The notes beneath the pieces were generated by a model. It was not told the origin of the DNA. It did no database searches and saw only the letters and a program-made list of their open reading frames with translations. A stretch of DNA of 64,000 nt from positions 62,001-126,000 of the forward strand of contig CAVXML010000009.1 in assembly GCA_963763015.1 (NCBI GenBank), in the 5' to 3' direction. Position 1 is the stretch's first letter; every line of letters begins with the position of its first letter. This document shows positions 15,836 to 23,585 of this stretch, one piece after another. A program made the position numbers and the translations under genes. Source of the DNA: Fodinibacter sp963763015 (GTDB lineage Bacteria; Actinomycetota; Actinomycetes; Actinomycetales; Dermatophilaceae).

Positions 15836-16939
15836 ATGACGGACCTCCTGCACTCGCCGATCCACGACAGGCATGTCGCCCTGGGCGCCAAGATGGCCGA
15901 CTTCGGGGGTTGGTCGATGCCCATCGAGTACCCCGGCGGCGGGATCGTGGCCGAGCACAAGGCGGTCCGCGAGCGGGTCGGCATCTTCGACGTCTCGCAC
16001 CTGGGCAAGGCCCGGGTCTCCGGCCCGGGAGCCGCCGACTTCGTCAACGCCTGCCTCACCAACGACCTGCGACGCATCGGTCCCGGCCGGGCTCAGTACA
16101 CGATGTGCTGCACCGAGACCGGCGGGGTCGTCGACGACCTCATCCAGTACCTGCGCTCCGAGGACGACGTCTTCCTCATCCCGAACGCTGCGAACACCGC
16201 ACGGGTCGTCGAGCTCCTCGCGGCGCCGGCGCCGAGCGGCGTCGCGGTCGAGAACCTCCATGACCGGTACGGGGTCATCGCGGTGCAAGGGCCGGACTCC
16301 GACGACGTGCTGCGCGGGCTCGGGCTTCCGGTCGACCACGACTACATGAGCTTCGTCGAGACCGAGTGGGAGGGGCTGCCGGTCATCGTGTGCCGCACCG
16401 GGTACACGGGCGAGCGGGGCTACGAGATCGTGCCGGCCTGGGAGGTCACGGGGTCGGTGTGGGACGCCCTCGTCGCGGCCGTCACCTCGCGCGGTGGCCT
16501 GCCCTGCGGCCTCGGCGCACGCGACACCCTGCGCACCGAGATGGGGTATCCGCTGCACGGCAACGACCTCTCGCTCGAGATCTCGCCGGTCATGGCGGGC
16601 GCCGCCTGGGCCGTCGGCTGGGACAAGCCGTCCTTCTGGGGCAAGGAGGCGCTGACCGCTGAGCGGGCCGCCAAGAAGAGCCGCCTCATGCGCGGTCTCG
16701 TCGCGACCGGGCGCGGCATACCGCGCGCTCACTGCGCGGTGAAGGATGCCGCGGGCGCCGTCGTGGGGGAGGTCACCTCGGGCACCTTCTCCCCGACGCG
16801 CAGACAGGGCATCGCCCTGGCCCTGCTCGACCGGTCCGTGACCCTGGGCGACGAGGTCGTCGTCGACGTGCGCGGCCGCGAGGTGCCCGCGACGGTGTCC
16901 AAACCCCCCTTCGTCGAGGTGGGGGTGCGGGAGCAGTGA
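15836..16939 (+). CDS. gcvT: Aminomethyltransferase (glycine cleavage T-protein)
   Basis: GcvT transfers the methylene group from lipoyl-bound aminomethyl (on GcvH) to tetrahydrofolate, releasing ammonia. The 367-residue protein has the N-terminal MADFGGWSMPIEY, a central CRTGYTGERGYE, a GARDTLRTEMGYPLHGND segment and the C-terminal barrel with GEVTSGTFSPT, all in normal order. The gene stands apart from other gcv genes, which are not in the window, but near lipA/lipB/lpdA, on which the system depends. Its stop overlaps the GTG of the next small gene by 4 bases, implying coupled translation. Confidence 0.95.
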   Translation: MTDLLHSPIHDRHVALGAKMADFGGWSMPIEYPGGGIVAEHKAVRERVGIFDVSHLGKARVSGPGAADFVNACLTNDLRRIGPGRAQYTMCCTETGGVVDDLIQYLRSEDDVFLIPNAANTARVVELLAAPAPSGVAVENLHDRYGVIAVQGPDSDDVLRGLGLPVDHDYMSFVETEWEGLPVIVCRTGYTGERGYEIVPAWEVTGSVWDALVAAVTSRGGLPCGLGARDTLRTEMGYPLHGNDLSLEISPVMAGAAWAVGWDKPSFWGKEALTAERAAKKSRLMRGLVATGRGIPRAHCAVKDAAGAVVGEVTSGTFSPTRRQGIALALLDRSVTLGDEVVVDVRGREVPATVSKPPFVEVGVREQ

Positions 16940-17151
16940 GCGGTCAGTGGACCTGGACCTACGAGGACGCCGACGGCGCACCGATGTCCGGCGAGGGGCT
17001 CAGCGAGGCGGCCTTCCCGACGCAGTCCGACGCCGAGAGCTGGTTCGGTGAGGTGTGGCACGACCTTGCCGCTGCGGGGGTTGCCGCCGTGACGCTGCAC
17101 CGCGACGGGCACAAGGTCTACGGACCCATGAGCCTCGAACCCGCACCCTGA
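16936..17151 (+). CDS. Small acidic protein coupled to gcvT
   Basis: A 71-residue protein starting at a GTG that overlaps the gcvT stop (GTGA). It is rich in Trp, Asp and Glu (WTWTYEDADG, SDAESWFGEVW) and ends with HRDGHKVYGPMSLE. Similar small proteins occur in many actinobacteria with no assigned function. Coupling suggests it is made with GcvT, but a shared role is only an inference. No membrane segment or metal motif. Confidence 0.7.
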   Translation: MSGQWTWTYEDADGAPMSGEGLSEAAFPTQSDAESWFGEVWHDLAAAGVAAVTLHRDGHKVYGPMSLEPAP

Positions 17152-17211
17152 CCTGCGGTCGCGCGGCCATGCGGCCGTGGCGGCCGTCGCGGCCGGCTCG
17201 GCCGGGCTCGG

Positions 17212-17796
17212 TCAGTCGGGGTACTGTCCGCGCTTCACGAGCGCGCGCGGCATCCGGGACCGGCGCAGCTGGAAGGCGCGCATCGCGGCATACATGCCGT
17301 TGCCCTTGGCGGTGGCGGCCTCCTCGCCGAACTTGGCGGCCAGCTTCTTGCGGAGCCGGCGCCACATGATGAACGTGTCGAGCACCGCCGCCAGCAGGAC
17401 GCTGTACGTGAGGAGCATGACGAAGAAGAGGATGGTGCTCGTCCGCAGGAAGCTCAGCGCAAGCACGACCAGCATGACGGGCAGCATGAACTCGGCAAGG
17501 TTCCACCGGGCGTCGATGTGGTCGCGGATGTAGCGGCGGACCGGTCCCTTGTCGCGTGGGGGGAGGCCCGCCTCGTCGCCGGTCAGCATCGCCTGGCGGG
17601 TCTTCGTGAGCTGCTGGTTGCGCTGTGCCCTGTCCAACTTCTTGGCTCGCTTGCGGTCGGCGACGACCAGCGGCTGGCGGCGGGCGGCCTCCTGGTCACG
17701 CCGCTTGGGCGTGGGCCGGTTCTTGGCGCCTTCCCGCTGCGGGTGGAGGGCCTCGTCGGCGAGCTGCTCGTTGGTCGTCTTGTTGCGTCCGAACAC
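17212..17796 (-). CDS. DUF3043 family membrane protein
   Basis: A 194-residue protein with a long basic N-terminus (GRNKTTNEQ, KRRDQEAARRQ), then two close membrane helices (about residues 104-146) and a basic tail with MRAFQLRRSRMP. This is the actinobacterial DUF3043 pattern; function unknown. The start is GTG 17796, preceded by GGGAG and a TACAGT box at 17803; the longer frame to 18600 overlaps the divergent peptidase gene and lacks family similarity. Often found near gcvT/pepA in related genomes. Confidence 0.85.
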   Translation of the reverse strand: MFGRNKTTNEQLADEALHPQREGAKNRPTPKRRDQEAARRQPLVVADRKRAKKLDRAQRNQQLTKTRQAMLTGDEAGLPPRDKGPVRRYIRDHIDARWNLAEFMLPVMLVVLALSFLRTSTILFFVMLLTYSVLLAAVLDTFIMWRRLRKKLAAKFGEEAATAKGNGMYAAMRAFQLRRSRMPRALVKRGQYPD

Positions 17797-17802
17797 GCTC
17801 CC

Positions 17803-17808
17803 ACTGTA
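17803..17808 (-). promoter_or_regulatory. -10 box of DUF3043 gene
   Basis: TACAGT lies 6 bases before the GTG at 17796. Confidence 0.45.
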
Positions 17809-17864
17809 GGTGCAGACGAGCGGATGCCGTGCAGCCGGCTGCCGTCGTCCCGGCACGCCGTGGG

Positions 17865-17870
17865 TAGGGT
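17865..17870 (+). promoter_or_regulatory. -10 box of M20 peptidase gene
   Basis: TAGGGT lies 7 bases before the GTG at 17878 and sets this start. The gene is divergent from the DUF3043 gene across 81 bases. Confidence 0.5.
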
Positions 17871-17877
17871 CGGGTGG

Positions 17878-19239
17878 GTGACCCAGAGCATCCACACCGA
17901 CACCGTCGCCGCCCTGCGTGAACGCGTCCGCGGGCTCATGCCGGACCTGCGCGCCGATCTCGAGGCGCTCACCCGGATCCCGAGCGTCAGCCTCGACGCG
18001 TTCGACCAGGCGCACGTGGAGGAGAGCGCCGAGGCCACAGCGGTGCTGCTGCGCGCGGAGGGTCTGGAGGTCGAGATCGTCCGGGAGGGTGGGCGCCCGG
18101 CGGTGATCGGGCACATCGACGGTCCGCCCGGCTCGAGGACCGTCCTGCTCTACGCCCACCACGACGTTCAGCCCCCGGGCGACGACGAGCTCTGGGACAG
18201 CCCACCGTTCGAGCCGACGGAGCGGGACGGCCGGTTGTACGGCCGCGGCGCGGCGGACGACAAGGCCGGCATCATGGCGCACCTGGCGGCCCTGCGCGCC
18301 CACGCCGGGGCGCTGCCGGTAGGAGTCACGGTGTTTCTCGAGGGCGAGGAGGAGATCGGGTCCGACTCGCTCGCGACCATCCTCGACCGGCACGGCGACA
18401 AGCTCCGGGCCGACGCCATCGTCCTGGCCGACTCGACCAACTGGGCCATCGGGACTCCGGCTCTGACCACCACCTTGCGGGGGTTGATCCGAGTGGTGGT
18501 CACGGTGAGCACGCTCAGCCACGGCGTCCACTCCGGGATGTTCGGCGGCGCGGTGCCCGACGCGATCACGGCCCTCGTGCGGCTGCTGGCGACCCTGCAC
18601 GACGATGCCGGCGACGTGGCGGTTGCGGGACTACGGGGCGGAGTGGCGGCGGACCTCGACTTCCCGGAGGAGCGGCTTCGCGCCGAGTCCGGGCTGCTCG
18701 ACGGCGTCTCCACGATCGGCACCGGCAGCCTGCTCTCACGGATGTGGACCAAGCCGTCCCTCACGACGATCGGCATCGACGCGCCGTCGGTCGCCACGTC
18801 GTCGAACACCTTGGTCCCCACCGCCTCGGCCAAGCTGTCGATGCGGCTGGCCCCCGAGGAGGACGACGACGACGCCTTCGAGCTGCTCCGTCGTCACCTC
18901 GTCGAGCACGCCCCCTGGGGGGCGCGGGTGGAGGTGTCCCTGGCGGACCGTGGGCTCGGCTTCTCCGCGAACGCCTCAGGCCCGATCTATGACGAGGCGC
19001 GGGCGGCGTTCCGTGAGGCGTGGGGTGTGGAGCCGGTCGACATCGGGGTGGGTGGCTCGATCCCCTTCATCGCAACGTTCGCCGAGCGGTTCCCGGATGC
19101 CGCGATCCTCGTCACGGGCGTGGAGGACCCCGACAGCCGGGCACATGGCGCCAACGAGTCGCTGAACCTGGAGGAGTTCGAGAAGGCCTGCGTCGCCGAG
19201 GCGGTGCTCCTCGCCCGGCTCGGTGCCCTGCCGCGCTGA
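17878..19239 (+). CDS. M20 family metallopeptidase (dipeptidase)
   Basis: The 453-residue enzyme is a zinc-dependent exopeptidase of the M20/M28 clan. Seen: the first metal ligand in YAHHDVQPPG, the GRGAADDKAG segment with the bridging Asp, EGEEEIGS with the catalytic Glu, an inserted dimerisation domain (about 200-350), and AHGANESLNLEEF with the last His ligand. All ligand positions are intact. The GTG start at 17878 gives an N-terminus typical of the family. It probably hydrolyses dipeptides or Xaa-His/peptidoglycan-derived peptides; exact specificity unknown. Confidence 0.93.
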   Translation: MTQSIHTDTVAALRERVRGLMPDLRADLEALTRIPSVSLDAFDQAHVEESAEATAVLLRAEGLEVEIVREGGRPAVIGHIDGPPGSRTVLLYAHHDVQPPGDDELWDSPPFEPTERDGRLYGRGAADDKAGIMAHLAALRAHAGALPVGVTVFLEGEEEIGSDSLATILDRHGDKLRADAIVLADSTNWAIGTPALTTTLRGLIRVVVTVSTLSHGVHSGMFGGAVPDAITALVRLLATLHDDAGDVAVAGLRGGVAADLDFPEERLRAESGLLDGVSTIGTGSLLSRMWTKPSLTTIGIDAPSVATSSNTLVPTASAKLSMRLAPEEDDDDAFELLRRHLVEHAPWGARVEVSLADRGLGFSANASGPIYDEARAAFREAWGVEPVDIGVGGSIPFIATFAERFPDAAILVTGVEDPDSRAHGANESLNLEEFEKACVAEAVLLARLGALPR

Positions 19240-19395
19240 CCGCGCCCGCGGCATCCGCCCGGCTCCTTTGGCGTGTGCGGCGCGAGCGCGAGCGGCTCCG
19301 TCGAGGGTCGGAAGTGGATGGCACGGCATCCGCGTTCCGCGCCCTATGCCGTTCAGACTGAAGGACACAGGCGCGCACCGAGGAGTGGAGGCCAG

Positions 19396-20436
19396 ATGAC
19401 GCAGGGCACGTATGTCGAGCCGTCCTTCGAGCGGGACACCACGTACATCGAGGACCGGGTCACGACCGACGGCGCGGGCGAACGCGAGTGGCCCGTGGAG
19501 CCGGGGCGGTACCGGCTGGTCGTTGCCCGGGCGTGCCCCTGGGCCAACCGCGCGATCATCGTCCGACGCCTCCTCGGGCTCGAGCACGCCATCTCGATGG
19601 GCGTCTGCGGGCCGACCCACGACGAGGACAGCTGGACCTTCGACCTCGATCCGGGGGGCCTCGACCCGGTTCTCGGCATCCCGCGGCTCAAGGACGCCTA
19701 CGAGGCACGCTTTGCCGGCTACCCCCGCGGCATCACCGTGCCCGCCCTGGTCGAGGTGCAGAGCGGGAAGGTGATCACGAACAACTTCCCCGTGATGACG
19801 CTGGACCTGTCGACGCAGTGGCGCGAGCACCACCGCGAGGGCGCACCCGACCTCTACCCCGAGCCGCTGCGCGCCGAGATCGACGAGGTGAGCGAGCGGG
19901 TCTACCAGGAGGTGAACAACGGCGTCTACCGGTGCGGCTTCGCGGGAAGCCAGCGGGCGTACGACTCGGCGTACCGCCGCCTGTTCACCGCGCTGGACTG
20001 GCTGGAGAATAGGCTGGCGGGCCAGCGCTACCTCGTCGGCGACACGATCACCGAGGCGGACGTCCGGCTCTTCACGACGCTGGCCCGGTTCGACGCGGTC
20101 TACCACGGCCACTTCAAGTGCAACCGGACGAAGCTGACGGAGATGCCGGTGCTGTGGGCCTACGCCCGCGACCTCTTCCAGACCCCGGGGTTCGGTGACA
20201 CGACCGACTTCGTGCACATCAAGAGCCACTACTACGAGGTGCATCGCGACATCAACCCGACCGGTGTCGTGCCGGCCGGGCCCGACCTGTCGGGCTGGGC
20301 GCACCCGCACGGGCGCGAGTCCCTCGGGGGCCGCCCCTTCGGCGACGGCACGCCGCCCGGCCCGCCGCCGGCCGGCGAGCGGGTGCCCACCGAGCACAAC
20401 CCGCACGTGCGCGCCGATGGCCTCGTCCCGGCCTGA
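19396..20436 (+). CDS. Xi-class glutathione S-transferase-like reductase
   Basis: A 346-residue protein of the glutathionyl-hydroquinone reductase (Xi/Omega-like) type. The active-site cysteine is in ARACPWANRAII (CPWA motif), within a thioredoxin fold containing ITVPALVE, and an all-helical C-terminal domain carries LVGDTITEADVRLFTT. Family members reduce S-conjugated hydroquinones. Most actinobacteria use mycothiol rather than glutathione, so the thiol partner here may differ; that is inference. ATG 19396 with an upstream GTGGAGG ribosome site. It is followed by palindrome copy B. Confidence 0.9.
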   Translation: MTQGTYVEPSFERDTTYIEDRVTTDGAGEREWPVEPGRYRLVVARACPWANRAIIVRRLLGLEHAISMGVCGPTHDEDSWTFDLDPGGLDPVLGIPRLKDAYEARFAGYPRGITVPALVEVQSGKVITNNFPVMTLDLSTQWREHHREGAPDLYPEPLRAEIDEVSERVYQEVNNGVYRCGFAGSQRAYDSAYRRLFTALDWLENRLAGQRYLVGDTITEADVRLFTTLARFDAVYHGHFKCNRTKLTEMPVLWAYARDLFQTPGFGDTTDFVHIKSHYYEVHRDINPTGVVPAGPDLSGWAHPHGRESLGGRPFGDGTPPGPPPAGERVPTEHNPHVRADGLVPA

Positions 20437-20440
20437 CCTG

Positions 20441-20517
20441 CCCGACTTCGTCTGCCAGACTGCCGGCGATGCGGGCCGGGCACGGCGTGTCGCGGCATCC
20501 CCACAGACGAAGTCGGG
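20441..20517. repeat. Dispersed palindrome, copy B (convergent gene ends)
   Basis: Outer arms CCCGACTTCGTCTG (20441-20454) and its reverse complement (20504-20517) match copies A and C. The right half from CGGCGTGTC through GCGGCATCCCCA to the end is shared with copy C, while the left inner half has diverged. It lies between the 3' ends of the GST-like gene and nadA. Confidence 0.85.
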
Positions 20518-20544
20518 GAGGTCGGGGAGGTGGGCCGGGGCCGG

Positions 20545-21738
20545 TCAGTCCTTGGCGGTCTCGCCCGGGAGGGCGAGCATCTGGTCGAGGGCGACCCGCG
20601 CCCAGCGCGCCACGTCCTGCTCGACCCGGATGGCGTTGACGACCAGGCCGTCGACGAGGGACTCGAGGGCCCACACGAGGTGGGGCAGGTCGATGCGGTT
20701 CATCGTCGAGCAGTAGCAGACGTTCTTCTCCAGGAAGACGATCCGCTGCTCCGGGAACTGCGAGGCGAGCCGTCGTACCAGGTTGAGCTCGGTGCCCACC
20801 GCCCACGCCGTGCCGGGCGGGGCGGCGGCGATGGTCTGGATGATCCTCTCGGTGGACCCCACCTCGTCGGCGAGCTCGACGACCTCGTGCCGGCACTCCG
20901 GGTGCACGATCACCTTGACGTCGGGGATCTCCCGTCGAGCTGCCTCGACGGCCTCGACGGAGAACCGGCCGTGCACCGAGCAGTGGCCCCGCCACAGGAT
21001 CATGGTGGCGTCGCGCAGCTGCTCGGGGGTGAGACCGCCCATCGGGCGGTGCGGGTCCCAGACCACGCAGTCCGCCAGCGGCCGGCCGAGGTCCCGGGCG
21101 TAGGTGTTGCGGCCGAGGTGCTGGTCGGGCAGGAAGAGCACCTTGCCACCGTCGCCGGCCTTGTCGAGCGCCCAGGTGAGCGCGGTCCGCGCGTTCGACG
21201 AGGTGCAGATCGTGCCGCCGTGGCGCCCCGTGAACGCCTTGATGGCGGCGGAGGAGTTCATGTAGGTCACCGGGATGGTGAGGTCTGCGACCCCGGCGTC
21301 CTGCAGCTCGTCCCAGCACTCCTCGACCTGGTCGATCGCCGCCATGTCCGCCATGGAGCAGCCCGCGGCGAGATCGGGCAGGACGACGGTCTGCGTGTCG
21401 GCGGTGAGGATGTCGGCCGACTCGGCCATGAAGTGCACCCCACAGAAGACGACGTACTCGGCGCCCGGACGGGCGGCGGCCTCCTTGGCGAGCTTGAACG
21501 AGTCCCCCGTGACGTCGGCGAACGCGATGACCTCGTCGCGCTGGTAGTGGTGTCCGAGGACGAACGCGCGCTCCCCGAGCGCCGTGCGCGCCGCTCGGGC
21601 GCGGGCGACGAGGTCCGGGTCCGAGGGGGCCGGCAGGTCACCCGGGCACTCGACGCCGCGCTCGGTCGCCAGGTCGCGACCGTGCCCCAGGACCAGGAGG
21701 GGAAGCGGCGCGGGAGGCGAACCCTGGGTCGTCGTCAC
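20545..21738 (-). CDS. nadA: Quinolinate synthase
   Basis: NadA condenses iminoaspartate with dihydroxyacetone phosphate to make quinolinate for NAD, using a [4Fe-4S] cluster. The 397-residue enzyme has FVLGHHYQRDEV near residue 60 and the three cluster cysteines in VVFCGVHFMAE, WRGHCSVHG and KNVCYCSTM, plus PDQHLGRNT. GTG 21738 was chosen because TACGAT lies 6 bases upstream; ATG 21759 is the alternative. nadB and nadC are not in the window. It is divergent from the glycerate kinase gene across 62 bases. Confidence 0.95.
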   Translation of the reverse strand: MTTTQGSPPAPLPLLVLGHGRDLATERGVECPGDLPAPSDPDLVARARAARTALGERAFVLGHHYQRDEVIAFADVTGDSFKLAKEAAARPGAEYVVFCGVHFMAESADILTADTQTVVLPDLAAGCSMADMAAIDQVEECWDELQDAGVADLTIPVTYMNSSAAIKAFTGRHGGTICTSSNARTALTWALDKAGDGGKVLFLPDQHLGRNTYARDLGRPLADCVVWDPHRPMGGLTPEQLRDATMILWRGHCSVHGRFSVEAVEAARREIPDVKVIVHPECRHEVVELADEVGSTERIIQTIAAAPPGTAWAVGTELNLVRRLASQFPEQRIVFLEKNVCYCSTMNRIDLPHLVWALESLVDGLVVNAIRVEQDVARWARVALDQMLALPGETAKD

Positions 21739-21744
21739 CTCCCG

Positions 21745-21750
21745 ATCGTA
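21745..21750 (-). promoter_or_regulatory. -10 box of nadA
   Basis: TACGAT lies 6 bases before the GTG at 21738; leaderless type. Confidence 0.5.
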
Positions 21751-21788
21751 TGCCGTCACCCCCGACTCCCCGAACGGTCCGGCACCGA

Positions 21789-21794
21789 TAACCT
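21789..21794 (+). promoter_or_regulatory. -10 box of glycerate kinase gene
   Basis: TAACCT (within GATAACCT) lies 6 bases before the GTG at 21801; leaderless type. Confidence 0.5.
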
Positions 21795-21800
21795 CGCCGC

Positions 21801-22967
21801 GTGCGCGTGCTCATCGCCCCTGACTCCTTCGGGTCGACCCTCGGCCCGGTGCAGGCGGCCACGGCGATGGCGCAGGGTTGGTCCGAGGGGGCGCCCCACG
21901 ACGAGGTGGAACTGCTGCCGCTCTCCGACGGAGGTCCCGGCTTCGTCGACGTCATGGCCCGGGCCCTGGGTGGGACCACGGTGGCGACCACGGTCAGCGA
22001 CCCCCTCGGGCGGGAGGTTCCGGCGGCGGTGCTGCTGGTCGAGGAGAGCGGCCGGCGCACGGCGTACGTGGAGGCGTGCCAGGCCACCGGTCTGCACCTC
22101 CTCGCCGCGGACGAGCGTGACCCGGGGCTCACGAGCACCTGGGGTGTCGGCGAGCTGCTCGAGGCCGCGGTCGGTGAGGGCGCCCACCGCGTCGTCGTCG
22201 CAGTCGGCGGTGGGGGGACCAACGACGCAGGCGCCGGACTGCTGGCCGCCCTGGGCGCCGGACCGGCATCCGCCCTCGCCCGGGGAGGACTGGCGCTCCT
22301 CGACGCTCCCGACGACGTCCTCCGGCCCCTCCGCGCGGTCATCGACCGCTTCACCGGGGTGGAGATCGTCCTCGCGACCGACGACCTGACCCCACTGCTG
22401 GGCCTGCAGGGCACGAGTGCCGTCGAGGCGCCGCGCAAGGGTGCCTCCCCGGAGGAGGCACACGCGCTCGAGGCGGCCCTCGGCCGCTTCACCGACCTCG
22501 TGCGTCGGGCCCTGCCGGGCATGCCGGTCGACCTCCTCACCGGCCAGCCACGACGCCTCGAGAGGGAGGTGGGCGCAGGGGCCGCGGGCGGGCTCGGGTA
22601 CGCCCTGCTGCTCCTCGGCGCCCGCCGGGTCAGCGGCGTGGACCAGGTGCTCCGCGACTGCGGCTTCACGGTGGCCGCCGCGCGCAGCGACCTGGTCGTC
22701 ACGGGTGCCGGGAAGGTCGACTGGAGCACCCTCGCCGGATCGGTGGTCGCCGGCGTCGCCGACTCCACCCTCGAGACCGGACGCCCCACGGTGCTCATCG
22801 CCGGGGAGTGCCTCGTGGGCCGTCGGGAGACGATGAGCCTGGGGCTGGCGGGTACGTATGCCGTGGCCGAGAGCCCGCGGGAGGTCGAGGCCATGGTCGC
22901 CGACCCGGTGGCGACGCTGGCCGCGCGCACCGCCAGGGTCGCCCGCACCTGGTCACCCGGGCGGTGA
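21801..22967 (+). CDS. Glycerate kinase (GlxK/GarK family)
   Basis: This 388-residue protein belongs to the two-domain glycerate kinase family that phosphorylates D-glycerate. It begins VRVLIAPDSFGSTLGPVQAA, has the LSDGGPGFVDVM segment, a VAVGGGGTNDAGAGLLAALG nucleotide or substrate loop, and GAAGGLGYAL in the C-terminal part. Where most members have S-F-K-G, this one has S-F-G-S. Rv2205c, beside the Rv2204c Fe-S gene in M. tuberculosis (from memory), is the likely orthologue. The erpA-type gene follows 143 bases later. Confidence 0.9.
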   Translation: MRVLIAPDSFGSTLGPVQAATAMAQGWSEGAPHDEVELLPLSDGGPGFVDVMARALGGTTVATTVSDPLGREVPAAVLLVEESGRRTAYVEACQATGLHLLAADERDPGLTSTWGVGELLEAAVGEGAHRVVVAVGGGGTNDAGAGLLAALGAGPASALARGGLALLDAPDDVLRPLRAVIDRFTGVEIVLATDDLTPLLGLQGTSAVEAPRKGASPEEAHALEAALGRFTDLVRRALPGMPVDLLTGQPRRLEREVGAGAAGGLGYALLLLGARRVSGVDQVLRDCGFTVAAARSDLVVTGAGKVDWSTLAGSVVAGVADSTLETGRPTVLIAGECLVGRRETMSLGLAGTYAVAESPREVEAMVADPVATLAARTARVARTWSPGR

Positions 22968-23011
22968 GCCGGCGCCACCGGTGTGTTGACGCGCCGGGGG
23001 TCCGGGCGACG

Positions 23012-23017
23012 TATCCT
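23012..23017 (+). promoter_or_regulatory. Possible -10 box of the ErpA-type gene
   Basis: TATCCT, with a TTGACG at 22986-22991 upstream. The 20-base spacing is longer than ideal. The transcript would carry a leader of about 90 bases before the ATG at 23111, in keeping with the GAGGAG ribosome site there. The rest of the 143-base gap shows nothing else. Confidence 0.4.
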
Positions 23018-23110
23018 TGGGGGAGCCGGGGAACAACCGGCGACCCCACGGGGGTTGTCCCCGTCGACCGACCCCACCGACAGTCATCGCCAGCACGAGG
23101 AGTGCACCCC

Positions 23111-23485
23111 ATGAGCGACCAGCTCCAGACCACCGAGGCACCCACCGAGGAGGCCGTCGCCCACGGTGTCGTCCTCACCGACGTCGCCGCGGGAAAGGTC
23201 CAGTCCTTGCTCGCCCAGGAGGGCCGTGACGACCTGCGCCTGCGGGTCGGCGTCCAGCCGGGCGGCTGCTCGGGCCTGATCTACCAGCTCTACTTCGACG
23301 AGCGCACCCTCGACGGTGACCTCGTGCGCGACTTCGGCGGCGTCGAGGTCGTCGTCGACCGGATGAGCGCCCCGTACCTCGAGGGTGCGACGATCGACTT
23401 CGCCGACACGATCGAGAAGCAGGGCTTCACCATCGACAACCCGAACGCCGGCAGCTCGTGCGCCTGCGGAGACAGCTTCAGCTGA
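23111..23485 (+). CDS. erpA: Fe-S cluster insertion protein (A-type carrier)
   Basis: A-type carriers receive [2Fe-2S]/[4Fe-4S] clusters and pass them to apo-enzymes. The 124-residue protein has the conserved GGCSGLIYQ and the paired C-terminal cysteines SSCACGD, giving the three cysteine ligands. ATG 23111 has GAGGAG 10 bases upstream. A terminator follows directly. In-window clients could include LipA, NadA and the Rieske protein. erpA versus iscA naming is by position (Rv2204c-like) and similarity. Confidence 0.92.
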   Translation: MSDQLQTTEAPTEEAVAHGVVLTDVAAGKVQSLLAQEGRDDLRLRVGVQPGGCSGLIYQLYFDERTLDGDLVRDFGGVEVVVDRMSAPYLEGATIDFADTIEKQGFTIDNPNAGSSCACGDSFS

Positions 23486-23494
23486 CCCACCACG

Positions 23495-23533
23495 CGAGGG
23501 GCCCGGCTCACCCTCTGGGGGGCCGGGCCCTCG
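23495..23533. terminator. Hairpin terminator after erpA
   Basis: CGAGGGGCCCGGC (23495-23507) pairs with GCCGGGCCCTCG (23522-23533) with one bulged G and a 14-base loop, 10 bases after the stop. Confidence 0.75.
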
Positions 23534-23572
23534 TGCGTCCGACGGCGGCCGTGCCCGGTCCGGGGAGGGCGG

Positions 23573-23578
23573 TAGGTT
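23573..23578 (+). promoter_or_regulatory. -10 box of PfkB kinase gene
   Basis: TAGGTT lies 7 bases before the GTG at 23586; leaderless type. It follows the erpA terminator. Confidence 0.5.
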
Positions 23579-23585
23579 CTGTCGA

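Noticed and set aside
17212..18600. A 462-residue version of the DUF3043 protein
   Set aside because: The extra N-terminal part overlaps the divergent M20 peptidase gene; GTG 17796 has a ribosome site and a -10 box.
22968..23110. Riboswitch in the leader before the erpA-type gene
   Set aside because: I could see a possible promoter and ribosome site but no known aptamer pattern.
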